A DNA stretch of 64,000 nt from Neomoorella carbonis (GTDB lineage Bacteria; Bacillota; DSM-521; Neomoorellales; Neomoorellaceae): assembly GCF_045278715.1 (NCBI RefSeq), contig NZ_CP136420.1, positions 868,001 through 932,000 on the forward strand, written 5' to 3'. The translations under genes and the position numbers were made by a program. The notes under the pieces were generated by a model that searched no databases, was not told where the DNA came from, and worked only from the letters and a program-made list of their open reading frames with translations. The stretch's first letter is position 1, and the number at the start of each line of letters is the position of its first letter. Shown here in pieces: positions 32,357 to 41,919 of the stretch.

Positions 32357-35128
32357 ATGCAGTCACGTCTTTGGTACCAGATGAGTCCTGACGAAGCCTT
32401 GCAGGTTTTGCAGTCAGACGGCCAACGGGGCCTGGCAGGGGCGGAAGCACGTCGGCGCCTGGAGGAAGCCGGTCCCAACCAGCTAAAGGCCAAACCGAAG
32501 GTACCGCCTTATATAATCTTCCTGAACCAGTTTCAAGATTTCATGGTCCTGGTGTTACTTGCGGCTACTGCTGTTTCGGCCTTTCTTGGGGAAATAGCCG
32601 ATGCTATAACCATTGTGGCCATTGTGGTTATCAATGCCATCCTGGGCTTTATCCAGGAATACCGGGCCGAACGTTCCCTGGAAGCTTTAAAAGAAATGGC
32701 GGCGCCGGAGGCCCGGGTGCGGCGGGATAATGAGGTGCGGCGGGTACCGGCACGGGAGGTCGTCCCCGGCGATATTTTGCTCCTGGAAAGCGGCGACCGG
32801 GTGGCGGCCGATGCCCTGCTCTTAAAAGCCGTTAACCTCCAGGCCGATGAGGCGGCCCTCACCGGCGAGTCGGTTCCGGTCCATAAAGTGCCCGGTCCTC
32901 TGCGAGGACCGGTAGCTGTCGGCGACCGGCGCAATATGGTCCACCAGGGGACGGTTATCACCAGCGGCCGCGGCGAGGCTGTAGTGGTAGCCACAGGAAT
33001 GAACACGGAAGTAGGGAAAATTGCCGGCCTGCTCCAGGAAGTGGAAGATGAAGATACTCCTTTACAAAAGCGCCTGGCTGCCTTAGGCCGCTGGCTGGTG
33101 CTGGCCTGCCTGGCTATCTGCGCTGCTGTGGTTAGCATCGGCACCTTCCGGGGCGAAGAACTGTATAATATGTTCCTGGCCGGCGTAAGTCTAGCCGTGG
33201 CAGCCATCCCCGAAGGCCTGCCCGCCATTGTCACCGTATGCCTGGCCCTGGGGGTACAGAAGATGGTGCAGCGCCAGGCCATCATTCGCAAGCTGCCGGC
33301 CGTAGAGACCCTGGGATGTGTTACGGTGATTTGCTCGGACAAGACCGGGACCCTCACCCAGAACCAGATGACCGTGCGCCGGGTCTGGGCCGGCGGCAGG
33401 AGCCTAATGGTGAGCGGGACTGGATATATTCCCCAGGGTGAATACCTGGACCGGGGCCGGCGGGTGACCGTGGCAGGCGACCTTAAAATGCTGCTCAGCA
33501 TTGCCGCCCTGTGCAACAACGCCGTCCTGCAGAAGGCCGGCCTGACCATTGGCGGCTGGCTGCGCCGGGACGGCGGCCGGGAGAAAGCCGGTGAGGGACC
33601 AAAGAACCGCAACGGCGGCAGCTGGAGTATCAGCGGCGATCCTACGGAAGGCGCCCTGCTGGTGGCAGCTGCCAAAGGTGGTCTCTGGCGGGAACGGTTG
33701 GAGCGCCAAGAGCCCCGGGTTGCCGAAATTCCCTTTGATTCCGGCCGCAAGCGCATGAGCGTTATCTGCCGGGCCGGCCGGGGCTTACGGGCTTATGTCA
33801 AAGGGGCCCCGGATGTGATCCTCGACCTCTGCGACCGGATCCTGGTGGACGGCAGGGTCCTGCCCCTGGATGCCGCCCGGCGCGAGCTTATCAGAGCCGA
33901 GAATGAGGCTATGGCCGGGCAGGCCCTGCGGGTCCTGGCCCTGGCTTACCGCGACCTGGAGGCGGGGGCGGAATTAAATGGAGAAACGGTAGAAAAGAAC
34001 CTTATCCTGGTGGGCTTAATGGGTATGCTGGACCCGCCGCGGCCGGAAGCGGCAGCGGCCATCCGCGTCTGCCACCAGGCGGGAATTAAAGTGGTTATGA
34101 TTACCGGCGACCACCAGGTAACGGCGCGGGCCGTGGCCAGGGAACTGGGACTGCCGGCAGGAGAAGGTCAGGTTTTAAACGGCCGGGAACTGGAAACGAT
34201 GACCGATGCCGAGCTGGCCGGGGTGGCCCCGGAAATCAATGTTTACGCCCGGGTTTCGCCCCAGCACAAGCTGCGCATCGTCCGGGCTTTAAAGGCCGGC
34301 GGCCATATTGTGGCCATGACCGGGGACGGGGTCAATGATGCTCCGGCCATTAAAGAGGCCGATATCGGCATTGCCATGGGCCGCAGCGGCACCGACGTGG
34401 CCAGGGAAGCCGCCGCCATGGTCCTGGCCGACGATAATTTCGCCACTATTGTGGCCGCCGTGGAAGAGGGCCGCGGCATTTATGATAATATCCGTAAATT
34501 TATCCGCTACCTGTTATCCTGTAATATCGGGGAAGTATTTACCATGTTCGTGGCGGTTGTCAGCGGCCTGCCCCTGCCCCTCTTACCCATCCAGATTCTC
34601 TGGATGAACCTCGTTACCGACGGCCTGCCGGCCATGGCCCTGGGGGTGGACAACAAGGAGCCGGGCTTGATGCAGCGGCCGCCCCGACCGCCCGGAGAAA
34701 GTGTTTTCGCCCGTGGTTTGGGCAGGGGCATGGCCGTCCTGGGTCTCCAGATCGGCGTGGCCACCCTGGCCGTATTTATCCTGGGCCTGTACCTGGGCGA
34801 TGGCGATTTGCTCACCGCCCGCACCCTGTCCTTTACCACCCTGGTCATGGCCCAGCTCTTCGCCGTCTTTGAATGCCGTTCCGAACACCTTTCCCCCTTT
34901 GCGGCAGGCTATTTTTCCAATCCTTACCTGGTGCTGGCCGTAGCCTGTTCAGCCGCCATGCAGCTCCTGGTACTTTACATACCCCTGCTCCAGGCCGTCT
35001 TTAAAACAGTACCTTTGAACTCCTTCCATTGGGGTATAGTTATCCTGGCAGCCGGATGGCGCACCATCCTCCAGGCCATATATTACTACCTGTTGGCCCC
35101 GGCCAGGCGCCTGGTGTGGCAGAGATAA
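32357..35128 (+). CDS. P-type (type IIA) calcium-transporting-like ATPase
   Basis: The enzyme has 923 residues. The cation-ATPase N domain (DEALQVLQSDGQRGLAGAEARRRLEEAGPN) is followed by the actuator loop TGES (169-172), membrane segment 4 with PEGLP, the phosphorylation site DKTGT (Asp328), the ATP-binding KGAPD, and the hinge MTGDGVNDAPAIKEADIGIAMG. Membrane segments 5 and 6 carry LLPIQILWMNLVTDGLPAMALGVD. This pattern is that of SERCA/PMR1-type Ca2+ pumps; Mn2+ is also possible. It is divergent from rqcH. Confidence 0.92.
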   Translation: MQSRLWYQMSPDEALQVLQSDGQRGLAGAEARRRLEEAGPNQLKAKPKVPPYIIFLNQFQDFMVLVLLAATAVSAFLGEIADAITIVAIVVINAILGFIQEYRAERSLEALKEMAAPEARVRRDNEVRRVPAREVVPGDILLLESGDRVAADALLLKAVNLQADEAALTGESVPVHKVPGPLRGPVAVGDRRNMVHQGTVITSGRGEAVVVATGMNTEVGKIAGLLQEVEDEDTPLQKRLAALGRWLVLACLAICAAVVSIGTFRGEELYNMFLAGVSLAVAAIPEGLPAIVTVCLALGVQKMVQRQAIIRKLPAVETLGCVTVICSDKTGTLTQNQMTVRRVWAGGRSLMVSGTGYIPQGEYLDRGRRVTVAGDLKMLLSIAALCNNAVLQKAGLTIGGWLRRDGGREKAGEGPKNRNGGSWSISGDPTEGALLVAAAKGGLWRERLERQEPRVAEIPFDSGRKRMSVICRAGRGLRAYVKGAPDVILDLCDRILVDGRVLPLDAARRELIRAENEAMAGQALRVLALAYRDLEAGAELNGETVEKNLILVGLMGMLDPPRPEAAAAIRVCHQAGIKVVMITGDHQVTARAVARELGLPAGEGQVLNGRELETMTDAELAGVAPEINVYARVSPQHKLRIVRALKAGGHIVAMTGDGVNDAPAIKEADIGIAMGRSGTDVAREAAAMVLADDNFATIVAAVEEGRGIYDNIRKFIRYLLSCNIGEVFTMFVAVVSGLPLPLLPIQILWMNLVTDGLPAMALGVDNKEPGLMQRPPRPPGESVFARGLGRGMAVLGLQIGVATLAVFILGLYLGDGDLLTARTLSFTTLVMAQLFAVFECRSEHLSPFAAGYFSNPYLVLAVACSAAMQLLVLYIPLLQAVFKTVPLNSFHWGIVILAAGWRTILQAIYYYLLAPARRLVWQR

Positions 35129-35204
35129 AATAAAGGTGGTAAAAATTAAAGGGTAATGTTAAAATAAGAGCATCAAATGCCGTGAAAGATAAGGGTGATT
35201 GCCG

Positions 35205-36050
35205 TTGCATTTTGTCAAGATGCATGGCCTCGGGAATGATTTTGTCCTGGTAAACGCCCTGGAAGAAAAATTGCCGGGCGATTTAGCCGAACTTGCCCGG
35301 CGGATCTGCCATCGCCGTTTTGGTATTGGCGCCGATGGCCTTATCCTGGTATTGCCTTCATCCCGGGCGGACTTAAGGATGCGCATTTTTAATCCCGACG
35401 GCAGCGAGCCGGAGATGTGCGGCAATGGCATCCGCTGCTTTGCCCGCTATGCCTATGAAGCAGGGCTGGTCCGGGGACCGGAAATCCAGGTGGAAACCCT
35501 GGCCGGGAATATAAAGCCCCGCTTGATCCTCAAGGACGGTAAAGTAGCCGGCGTCCGGGTAGACATGGGCGAGCCCCGCCTGGAGCGGAGCCAGATTCCC
35601 ATGGCCGGGGAAGGTTCCCCGGTGGTGGAAGAGCCGGTGCCGGTGGCCGGTACCACCTGGCGGGGAACCTGTTTGTCCATGGGCAATCCCCACTGCGTTT
35701 TTTTTGTAACGGATGTGGGGGAGGCCCCCGTGACTACGGTTGGACCGGCGGTAGAAAACCATCCCCTCTTTCCCCAGCGCACCAACGTCGAGTTCATTGA
35801 GGTGTTGAACAGGGGTGAGCTAAAAATGCGCGTCTGGGAGCGAGGGGCCGGGGAGACCATGGCCTGCGGTACCGGTGCCTGCGCCGCTGCCGTCGCCGGG
35901 GCCCTGACCGGCCGCAGCAACCGGGAAGTGACGGTCCACCTGGCTGCCGGCGACCTGCAGATCGAGTGGTCGAGGGAGAATAACCATGTTTATATGACCG
36001 GACCGGCGGTAGAAGTTTTCCGGGGTGATTTCCCCCTTTCTGAGGAATAA
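35205..36050 (+). CDS. dapF: diaminopimelate epimerase
   Basis: A 281-residue enzyme whose two catalytic cysteines are in NPDGSEPEMCGNGIRC and MACGTGACAAA. TTG 35205 gives the family N-terminus MHFVKMHGLGNDFVLVNA and lies 7 bases after AAGGGTG; TTG 35199 is in frame but very close to that site. It converts LL-DAP to meso-DAP for peptidoglycan and lysine. It is followed by dapL, which makes its substrate. An extended -10 box TGTTAAAAT at 35157-35165 may be its promoter. Confidence 0.95.
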   Translation: MHFVKMHGLGNDFVLVNALEEKLPGDLAELARRICHRRFGIGADGLILVLPSSRADLRMRIFNPDGSEPEMCGNGIRCFARYAYEAGLVRGPEIQVETLAGNIKPRLILKDGKVAGVRVDMGEPRLERSQIPMAGEGSPVVEEPVPVAGTTWRGTCLSMGNPHCVFFVTDVGEAPVTTVGPAVENHPLFPQRTNVEFIEVLNRGELKMRVWERGAGETMACGTGACAAAVAGALTGRSNREVTVHLAAGDLQIEWSRENNHVYMTGPAVEVFRGDFPLSEE

Positions 36051-36155
36051 AACCACCGCAGCCGGTGGCAGGTAATATCGTTTAACGATGCGTAGCTTGA
36101 GCGGCGGGGAGCCCCCGCGCAAAAGGATGCTATTCTGGTAAGGAGGATAAAATTA

Positions 36156-37328
36156 ATGCAAGAAGCAAGGCGTATCCGCGAGTTACCACCCTACTTATTT
36201 GCCCGCATTGAGAAAAAAATAGAAGAGGCCCGGGAACGGGGAGTTGATATCATCAGCCTGGGTATCGGCGATCCTGATATCCCCACCCCGGCCCATGTCA
36301 TAGAAAAACTGGTGGAGCAGGCCCATAACCCTGAAAACCACCGCTATCCCACTTCGGTAGGCATGCTGTCTTTTCGCCAGGCCGTGGCCGATTGGTATCG
36401 TAAACTTTACAATGTGGACCTTGATCCCCGCCGGGAAGTAGTAACCCTCATCGGATCCAAAGAGGGTATCGCCCATATCTCCTTCTGCTATGTTGACCCC
36501 GGCGATATCAATCTGGTACCCGACCCCGGCTATCCCGTCTACCATATCGGCACCCTGCTGGCCGGCGGGGAATCCTACTTTATGCCCCTCACGGCAGCCA
36601 ACGGCTTTTTGCCCGATCTCAGGGAGATTCCCAGCGATGTCGCCCGCCGGGCCAAGCTGATGTTTATCAATTACCCCAACAACCCTACCGGCGCCGTGGC
36701 TGACCTTAAATTTTTCCAGGAAGTTGTCGAGTTCGCCAAAAATTACGATCTCATTGTCTGCCACGATGCCGCTTACAGCGAAATTACCTACGACGGCTAC
36801 CGCGCCCCTTCCTTCCTGCAGGCTCCCGGCGCTAAAGACGTCGGTATTGAATTTAACTCCGTATCCAAACCTTACAATATGACCGGCTGGCGCCTGGGCT
36901 GGGCCTGCGGCCGCGCTGATGTCATTGAAGCCCTGGGCCGGCTCAAGTCCAACATTGACTCCGGGGTCTTCCAGGCCGTCCAGTATGCCGGCATTGCCGC
37001 CCTGACGGGGACCCAGGAAGGTCTGGACGAGGTACGGCGTATTTACCAGGAGCGGCGGGACATCATTGTTGACGGTCTTAACTCCCTGGGCTGGCAGCTG
37101 GAGAAGCCCAAAGCTACTTTCTATGTCTGGGCGCCGGTACCCAGGGGCTATACTTCGGCCGAGTTTGCCGAGATGGTCCTGGAAAAAGCCGGCGTGATCA
37201 TAACCCCGGGTAACGGCTATGGCAGTTATGGCGAAGGTTATTTCCGCATTGCTTTGACTATCAGCAAAGAACGCATGCAGGAAGCCATCGAACGCCTGCG
37301 GCGGGCTTTAGGTAAAGTAGAGTTTTAG
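36156..37328 (+). CDS. dapL: LL-diaminopimelate aminotransferase
   Basis: A class I/II PLP aminotransferase of 390 residues. Features are SLGIGDPDIPTPAHVIEKL, GSKEGIAHISFCYVDPGD, FINYPNNPTGAVAD, the PLP lysine in EFNSVSKPYNMTGWRLGW and RIALTISKERMQEAIERL. Together with dapF next door this identifies the DapL shortcut, which goes from tetrahydrodipicolinate to LL-DAP in one step. The 105-base gap before it has short hairpins (36052-36067, 36103-36118) and an extended -10-like TGCTATTCT at 36128-36136. AAGGAGG precedes the ATG. Confidence 0.94.
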   Translation: MQEARRIRELPPYLFARIEKKIEEARERGVDIISLGIGDPDIPTPAHVIEKLVEQAHNPENHRYPTSVGMLSFRQAVADWYRKLYNVDLDPRREVVTLIGSKEGIAHISFCYVDPGDINLVPDPGYPVYHIGTLLAGGESYFMPLTAANGFLPDLREIPSDVARRAKLMFINYPNNPTGAVADLKFFQEVVEFAKNYDLIVCHDAAYSEITYDGYRAPSFLQAPGAKDVGIEFNSVSKPYNMTGWRLGWACGRADVIEALGRLKSNIDSGVFQAVQYAGIAALTGTQEGLDEVRRIYQERRDIIVDGLNSLGWQLEKPKATFYVWAPVPRGYTSAEFAEMVLEKAGVIITPGNGYGSYGEGYFRIALTISKERMQEAIERLRRALGKVEF

Positions 37329-37340
37329 AAGGAGCAGGCC

Positions 37341-38219
37341 ATGCTGAACAGTATGACCGGTTACGGCCGGGGTGAAGCCAGGGGCGCCGGCAGGACGGTT
37401 ACCGTAGAGATCCGGGCCGTAAACCAGCGTTTCCTGGATGTGGTAATCCGCCTGCCCCGCCTTTATACAGCCCTGGAAGAAAAGATACGCCAGGTTATTA
37501 AAAATAGCCTCAGCAGGGGCCGCGTCGAAGTAATGGTGAGCATCAGCGAAGAAAATGGTGAGAAACGGCCGCTAACCGTTGACATGGGCCTGGCGATGGC
37601 GTATTATAATGCCTTGAAGGAATTGGCGCAAAATCTGGCTATTCCGGCGGATATTACCGCCGAGAAGCTGTTAGCTATACCAGAGGTCGTTAAAGTTGCC
37701 GAACCGGAATGGGACGAGGCCACCCTCTGGCCGGTAGTAACCGGGGCTTTAGAAAAAGCCCTGGAGAACTTGCTGGCCATGCGGCGGGCCGAAGGGCAAC
37801 GCCTGCAGGCCGATCTGGAAGAACGGGTGGCGTATGTGCGCCGGCAGGTGGAAGCCATCCGGGAACGGGCGCCGGAAGTACCCCGGGAATATGCCCGGCG
37901 TCTTAAAGAGCGGGTTGCCGAACTAAGCGGGGGCATAACCCTTGATCCCGGACGCCTGGAGATGGAGGTAGCCCTGCTGGCCGAAAAGGCCGATATCACC
38001 GAGGAAATCGTCCGCCTTTTAAGTCACCTGGAGCAGATGGCAACGGCCATGGCCGGTTCGGAACCGGCCGGGAGGCGGCTGGATTTTATCCTGCAGGAAA
38101 TGTGGCGGGAAATAAATACTATCGGTTCCAAGGCCGGTGATCTGGCCATAAGCAACCTGGTAGTAGCGGTTAAGGGCGAGCTGGAAAAGATGCGCGAACA
38201 GGTCCAGAACGTGGAGTAG
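37341..38219 (+). CDS. YicC/YloC family endoribonuclease-like protein
   Basis: The product has 292 residues. The N-terminus NSMTGYGRGEARGAGRTVTVEIRAVNQRFLDVVIRLPR and the C-terminus RRLDFILQEMWREINTIGSKAGDLAISNLVVAVKGELEKMREQVQNVE are the highly conserved ends of the family. YicC proteins cleave RNA and influence small-RNA stability in E. coli and Bacillus. It begins the yicC-remA-(gmk)-rpoZ-coaBC block. Confidence 0.94.
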   Translation: MLNSMTGYGRGEARGAGRTVTVEIRAVNQRFLDVVIRLPRLYTALEEKIRQVIKNSLSRGRVEVMVSISEENGEKRPLTVDMGLAMAYYNALKELAQNLAIPADITAEKLLAIPEVVKVAEPEWDEATLWPVVTGALEKALENLLAMRRAEGQRLQADLEERVAYVRRQVEAIRERAPEVPREYARRLKERVAELSGGITLDPGRLEMEVALLAEKADITEEIVRLLSHLEQMATAMAGSEPAGRRLDFILQEMWREINTIGSKAGDLAISNLVVAVKGELEKMREQVQNVE

Positions 38220-38235
38220 GTAAAGGAGGGGGAGT

Positions 38236-38511
38236 ATGGACATCAAGTTAATTAATATTGGCTTTGGCAATATTGTTTCCGCCCGGCGCATAGTAGCCAT
38301 TGTCAGTCCCGAGTCCGCACCCATAAAACGAATTATCCAGGAAGCCCGCGACCGCGGCATGTTAATTGATGCCACCTATGGCCGCCGGACCAGGGCGGTC
38401 ATTATCACCGACAGCGAGCATATCATCCTGTCGGCAGTCCAGCCGGAAACGGTGGCCCATCGCCTTTCCTCCCGGGAACCTATTAATGCAAGTGATGAAG
38501 CGGAAGAGTAA
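38236..38511 (+). CDS. remA: RemA/DUF370 family regulator
   Basis: The protein is 91 residues: KLINIGFGNIVSARRIVAIVSPESAPIKRIIQEARDRGMLIDATYGRRTRAVIITDSEHIILSAVQPETVAHR. This is the RemA family, ring-forming DNA-binding regulators that activate matrix genes in Bacillus. GGAGGGGGAGT precedes ATG 38236. Here it is followed not by gmk but by a short gap and rpoZ. Confidence 0.93.
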   Translation: MDIKLINIGFGNIVSARRIVAIVSPESAPIKRIIQEARDRGMLIDATYGRRTRAVIITDSEHIILSAVQPETVAHRLSSREPINASDEAEE

Positions 38512-38591
38512 GCTTGTATTTACCGGGAGGCCCGGATTTTTATAAAAAGTATAGTCGGCAGGTGTTTTTATCTTTTCAGGAGGAAGGAATA

Positions 38592-38795
38592 TTGAAACAG
38601 CCATCCCTGGATAAACTGGAAAAGCGAGTTGGCAGCAAATACGCCCTGGCGGTCCTGGCCGCCAAGAGGGCGCGGTCGCTGACAGAAGGACAATTTGCCG
38701 ATTTGTACCCCAAGGGGACCAAGCCGGTAACGGTAGCCCTCATGGAAATTGCTGAGGGCAAAATAAAATACGAATGGGGTAAAAAGAAAGCGTGA
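38592..38795 (+). CDS. rpoZ: RNA polymerase omega subunit
   Basis: A 67-residue protein from TTG 38592 (AGGAGGAAGG upstream): KQPSLDKLEKRVGSKYALAVLAAKRARSLTEG and KPVTVALMEIAEGKIKYEW are the omega motifs. The longer in-frame version from 38514 adds a non-conserved stretch that crosses its own ribosome site, so it is rejected. It overlaps coaBC by 4 bases. The 80-base gap to remA, where gmk usually sits, contains a CCGGG/CCCGG hairpin followed by ATTTTT (38523-38541). Confidence 0.9.
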   Translation: MKQPSLDKLEKRVGSKYALAVLAAKRARSLTEGQFADLYPKGTKPVTVALMEIAEGKIKYEWGKKKA

Positions 38796-40024
38796 AGTTT
38801 TTAGAGGGGAAAACCATCCTTCTGGGAGTCTGCGGCGGCATTGCCGCCTACAAGGCAGCCGAGCTCTGCCGGCTTTTGGTTCAGGAAGGAGCTACCGTAC
38901 GGGTGATTATGACGGCAGGGGCTAGGGAGTTTATCAGCCCCCTGACCTTCAGCACCCTGACGGGGCAACCGGCCCTGACGGCAATTTTCGGGGCCGGAAG
39001 CGAGGGCCCCTTGACCCATATTGATCTGGCCAACAAAGCGGATCTTTTTCTCGTCGCCCCGGCGACGGCCAACATCCTGGCCAAGCTGGCCGCCGGCCTG
39101 GCCGATGATCTTTTGAGTACAACGGCCCTGGCCGTGAACTGTCCCACCCTGGTGGCTCCGGCCATGAATGTCAATATGTATGCCAATGCCGCCGTGCAGG
39201 AAAACCTGGCAACATTAAAACGGCGCGGCTGGGGCATTATTGAACCCGAGGAAGGCTTCCTGGCCTGCGGTACCACGGGAAAAGGGCGACTGGCCAGTTT
39301 AGAGCGTATTGTCGCGGCCTGCCGGCGAGCCCTGGCGCCCCGTGATTACCAGGACCTGGCAGTACTGGTGACTGCCGGCGGTACCAGGGAACCCCTGGAC
39401 CCGGTAAGGTACATAGGTAATTACAGTTCCGGTAAGATGGGCTATGCCCTGGCCCGGGCAGCCTGGGAGCGGGGTGCCAGGGTGACGCTGATCACTGCCA
39501 GCCCGCTGCCCCCACCGCCTGAGGTAGAAGTAGTGCGGGTGCAGACGGCGGACGAAATGCTGGCCGCCGTGGAGGAGCGTTTTAAGGGAGCCGATATAGT
39601 CCTCAAGGCCGCCGCGGTTGCCGATTTCCGGCCGGCGGCTCAAGCGGCGCAGAAGATCAAAAAAGGGTCTAAAAGGAAATTAACCCTTGAGCTGGAACCG
39701 ACGGTCGATATCCTGTCTTCTTTAAGCAGGATGAAAGAAAGGCAAATCCTGGTCGGTTTTGCCGCGGAAACTGAGGACCTGCTGGCGAACGCCAGGCAAA
39801 AGCTCCAGGACAAGCAGTTAGATTTAATCGTAGCCAATGATGTTACCCGGCCCGGGGCAGGATTTGGCAGCGAAACAAATATTGTCACTCTGCTTTTTCC
39901 TGACGGTGGCAAACAAGAATTACCGCAGCTGCCCAAGATGGAAGTGGCCCACCGCATCCTTGATGCCGTCAAAACCCTGCCACGCTTTCAGGGAAGGAGA
40001 ACAGGGCCGGAAAGGGAGGAATGA
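38792..40024 (+). CDS. coaBC: bifunctional phosphopantothenoylcysteine decarboxylase/synthetase
   Basis: The enzyme has 410 residues. The N-terminal FMN-binding CoaC domain (LGVCGGIAAYKAAELCRLL, the catalytic His in THIDLANKADLFLVAPATANILAK, and VAPAMNVNMY) is followed by CoaB from about residue 190 (VLVTAGGTREPLDPVRYIGNYSSGKMGYALA, KAAAVADF, and the FAAETED and NDVTRPGAGFGSETN segments). It converts 4'-phosphopantothenate to 4'-phosphopantetheine. GTG 38792 overlaps the rpoZ stop. Confidence 0.95.
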   Translation: MKFLEGKTILLGVCGGIAAYKAAELCRLLVQEGATVRVIMTAGAREFISPLTFSTLTGQPALTAIFGAGSEGPLTHIDLANKADLFLVAPATANILAKLAAGLADDLLSTTALAVNCPTLVAPAMNVNMYANAAVQENLATLKRRGWGIIEPEEGFLACGTTGKGRLASLERIVAACRRALAPRDYQDLAVLVTAGGTREPLDPVRYIGNYSSGKMGYALARAAWERGARVTLITASPLPPPPEVEVVRVQTADEMLAAVEERFKGADIVLKAAAVADFRPAAQAAQKIKKGSKRKLTLELEPTVDILSSLSRMKERQILVGFAAETEDLLANARQKLQDKQLDLIVANDVTRPGAGFGSETNIVTLLFPDGGKQELPQLPKMEVAHRILDAVKTLPRFQGRRTGPEREE

Positions 40025-40028
40025 AGAA

Positions 40029-41216
40029 ATGGCACGCAAGTTATTTACTTCCGAATCGGTAACAGAAGGGCATCCTGATAAAATAGCCGACCGTATTGCC
40101 GACGCCGTCCTGGATGCCATTTATGAAAAGGATCCCCTGGCCAGGGTGGCCTGTGAGTGCCTGGTCAGTACCGGCCTGGTCCTGGTGGCCGGGCAGATAA
40201 CCACTGATTGCTATGTGGATATACCACGGGTGGCCCGGGAAACCATCCGCGAGATTGGCTACACCAGAGCGAAATTTGGCTTTGACTGCGATACCTGTGC
40301 CGTGATTACCTCCATTGATGAGCAGTCGCCGGATATTGCCATGGGCGTGAATGAAGCCTGGGAGAAAAAGGAGGGGGTGGCCAGGGATGAGCTGGAGACT
40401 CTTGGTGCCGGCGACCAGGGGATGATGTTTGGCTATGCTACCCTGGAGACACCGGAGTATATGCCCATGCCCATCGCCCTGGCCCATAAACTAACACGCC
40501 GGCTGGCTGAGGTGCGCAAAGAAAGGATCCTGCCCTATTTACGGCCGGACGGCAAGGCCCAGGTGACGGTGGAGTATGAAGACGGCCGGCCGGTAAGGGT
40601 GGATACGGTTGTTATTTCTACCCAGCACCGACCTGATATCGATATGGCCGCCTTAAGGGACGACGTCCTGGAAACCGTCATCAAACCGGTAATCCCGGCA
40701 GAGATGCTGGATAACCGGACGAGATACTTCATTAATCCCACGGGACGCTTTGTCATCGGCGGTCCCCAGGGCGATACGGGCCTTACCGGCCGCAAGATTA
40801 TTGTCGATACCTACGGTGGCATGGCCCGCCACGGCGGCGGCGCCCTTTCCGGCAAGGATCCCACCAAGGTGGACCGCTCGGCTGCCTATGCCGCCCGCTA
40901 TGTAGCCAAAAATGTGGTGGCAGCCGGACTGGCCGAACGCTGCGAGGTACAGGTGGCTTATGCCATCGGTGTGGCCCGGCCGGTATCCATCAGTGTGGAA
41001 ACCTATGGAACAGGCAGGATCAGCGACGAGCGGCTGGTGGAATTGATCCAGTCTCACTTCGATCTGCGCCCTGGGGCCATTATCCGCGACCTGGATTTAC
41101 GCCGGCCTATCTACAAGCAGGTATCAGTCTACGGCCACTTCGGCCGGCCTGATCTGGACCTGCCCTGGGAACGCCTGGACAAGGTAGAAGCCCTGCGGGA
41201 GGCTGCCGGGCTATAG
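40029..41216 (+). CDS. metK: S-adenosylmethionine synthetase
   Basis: A 395-residue MetK: ARKLFTSESVTEGHPDKIADRIADAVLDAI at the N-terminus, the hexapeptide GAGDQG, the P-loop-like GGAFSGKDPTKVDRSAAY variant (here GGGALSGKDPTKVDRS) and KTGMTRxxEL-free bacterial C-terminus. It makes AdoMet from methionine and ATP. ATG 40029 lies 8 bases after GGGAGGA. It starts 4 bases after coaBC, so there is no S-box leader and it is expressed with the upstream operon. An in-frame extension into coaBC is rejected. Confidence 0.96.
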   Translation: MARKLFTSESVTEGHPDKIADRIADAVLDAIYEKDPLARVACECLVSTGLVLVAGQITTDCYVDIPRVARETIREIGYTRAKFGFDCDTCAVITSIDEQSPDIAMGVNEAWEKKEGVARDELETLGAGDQGMMFGYATLETPEYMPMPIALAHKLTRRLAEVRKERILPYLRPDGKAQVTVEYEDGRPVRVDTVVISTQHRPDIDMAALRDDVLETVIKPVIPAEMLDNRTRYFINPTGRFVIGGPQGDTGLTGRKIIVDTYGGMARHGGGALSGKDPTKVDRSAAYAARYVAKNVVAAGLAERCEVQVAYAIGVARPVSISVETYGTGRISDERLVELIQSHFDLRPGAIIRDLDLRRPIYKQVSVYGHFGRPDLDLPWERLDKVEALREAAGL

Positions 41217-41256
41217 CCACGGTCCCCGGCCTTGTTCACCGGGAGCAGGTCCGTCA

Positions 41257-41817
41257 ATGCTTAAAAGGATAATCATTACTGCATTTTTGGTAGTTATTAT
41301 AATTACAGGGTTGATGTACGGTTACATTGAGTGGTATGGGCGAAACTTAGAGGCCGGAAGTGCCGATGTGATCATCGTGCTGGGTGCCGCCGTTTGGCAG
41401 AATGGTCCCAGCCCGGCTTTGCTGGAACGGATTTCCCTGGCCGAAGATCTCTTTCACAGGGGATATGCGCCGGCGATAATAACGACGGGCGGTACCGGTA
41501 CCTTGAATCCAACCCCCGAGGGTACCGCCGCCCGCTTAACCCTGATCGCCCGCGGCGTACCCCCTGAAGTAGTCCATGAAGAAGTTAAATCACGTAATAC
41601 CAGAGAGAACCTCGACGAGGCCAGAAAAATCATGCTCAGGTACGGGTGGCAGAAAGCCATTATTGTCACCCACGATTACCACTTGCTGCGGGCAATCACC
41701 GAAGCCCGGCGGCTGGGCATAGAGGCTTCTGGCGCCGGGGTCCACAGGACGGCCATGTTTCGACCACCGCTTGTGTTGCGGGAGGTACTTGCAAATCTGG
41801 TAAGATTGATTGTCTGA
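41257..41817 (+). CDS. YdcF/SanA family (DUF218) membrane-anchored protein
   Basis: The product has 186 residues with one N-terminal membrane segment (IIITAFLVVIIITGLMYGYI). The DUF218 domain follows: ADVIIVLGAAVWQNGPSPALLERISLAEDLFHRGYAPAIITTGG, SRNTRENLDEARKIMLRYGWQKAIIVTHDYHLLRA. Family members act in envelope integrity (SanA/ElyC) but the reaction is not settled. Just downstream is the promoter of tRNA-Thr. Confidence 0.88.
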   Translation: MLKRIIITAFLVVIIITGLMYGYIEWYGRNLEAGSADVIIVLGAAVWQNGPSPALLERISLAEDLFHRGYAPAIITTGGTGTLNPTPEGTAARLTLIARGVPPEVVHEEVKSRNTRENLDEARKIMLRYGWQKAIIVTHDYHLLRAITEARRLGIEASGAGVHRTAMFRPPLVLREVLANLVRLIV

Positions 41818-41874
41818 GGAAGAAGCGCCTGTGCTGGTATCCGGCCGGAGAGCGTGTGTAAAAGGGATGCAGTA

Positions 41875-41903
41875 TTGATTTCCCGGCTTGGCGGTGTTAT
41901 AAT
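41875..41903 (+). promoter_or_regulatory. sigma-A promoter of tRNA-Thr
   Basis: TTGATT (41875-41880), 17-base spacer, TATAAT (41898-41903), with TGT before the -10 box. The tRNA starts at 41920. Confidence 0.88.
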
Positions 41904-41919
41904 ATCACCTGTGATAAAT

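Noticed and set aside
36051..36155. Structured small RNA between dapF and dapL
   Set aside because: Several short hairpins occur but no terminator T-run or known motif; evidence is too thin.
38523..38541. Intrinsic terminator between remA and rpoZ
   Set aside because: The stem is only 5 bp and terminating here would cut off rpoZ-coaBC-metK; kept only as a note on the missing gmk.
40000..40028. S-box (SAM) riboswitch before metK
   Set aside because: metK starts 4 bases after coaBC, leaving no leader.
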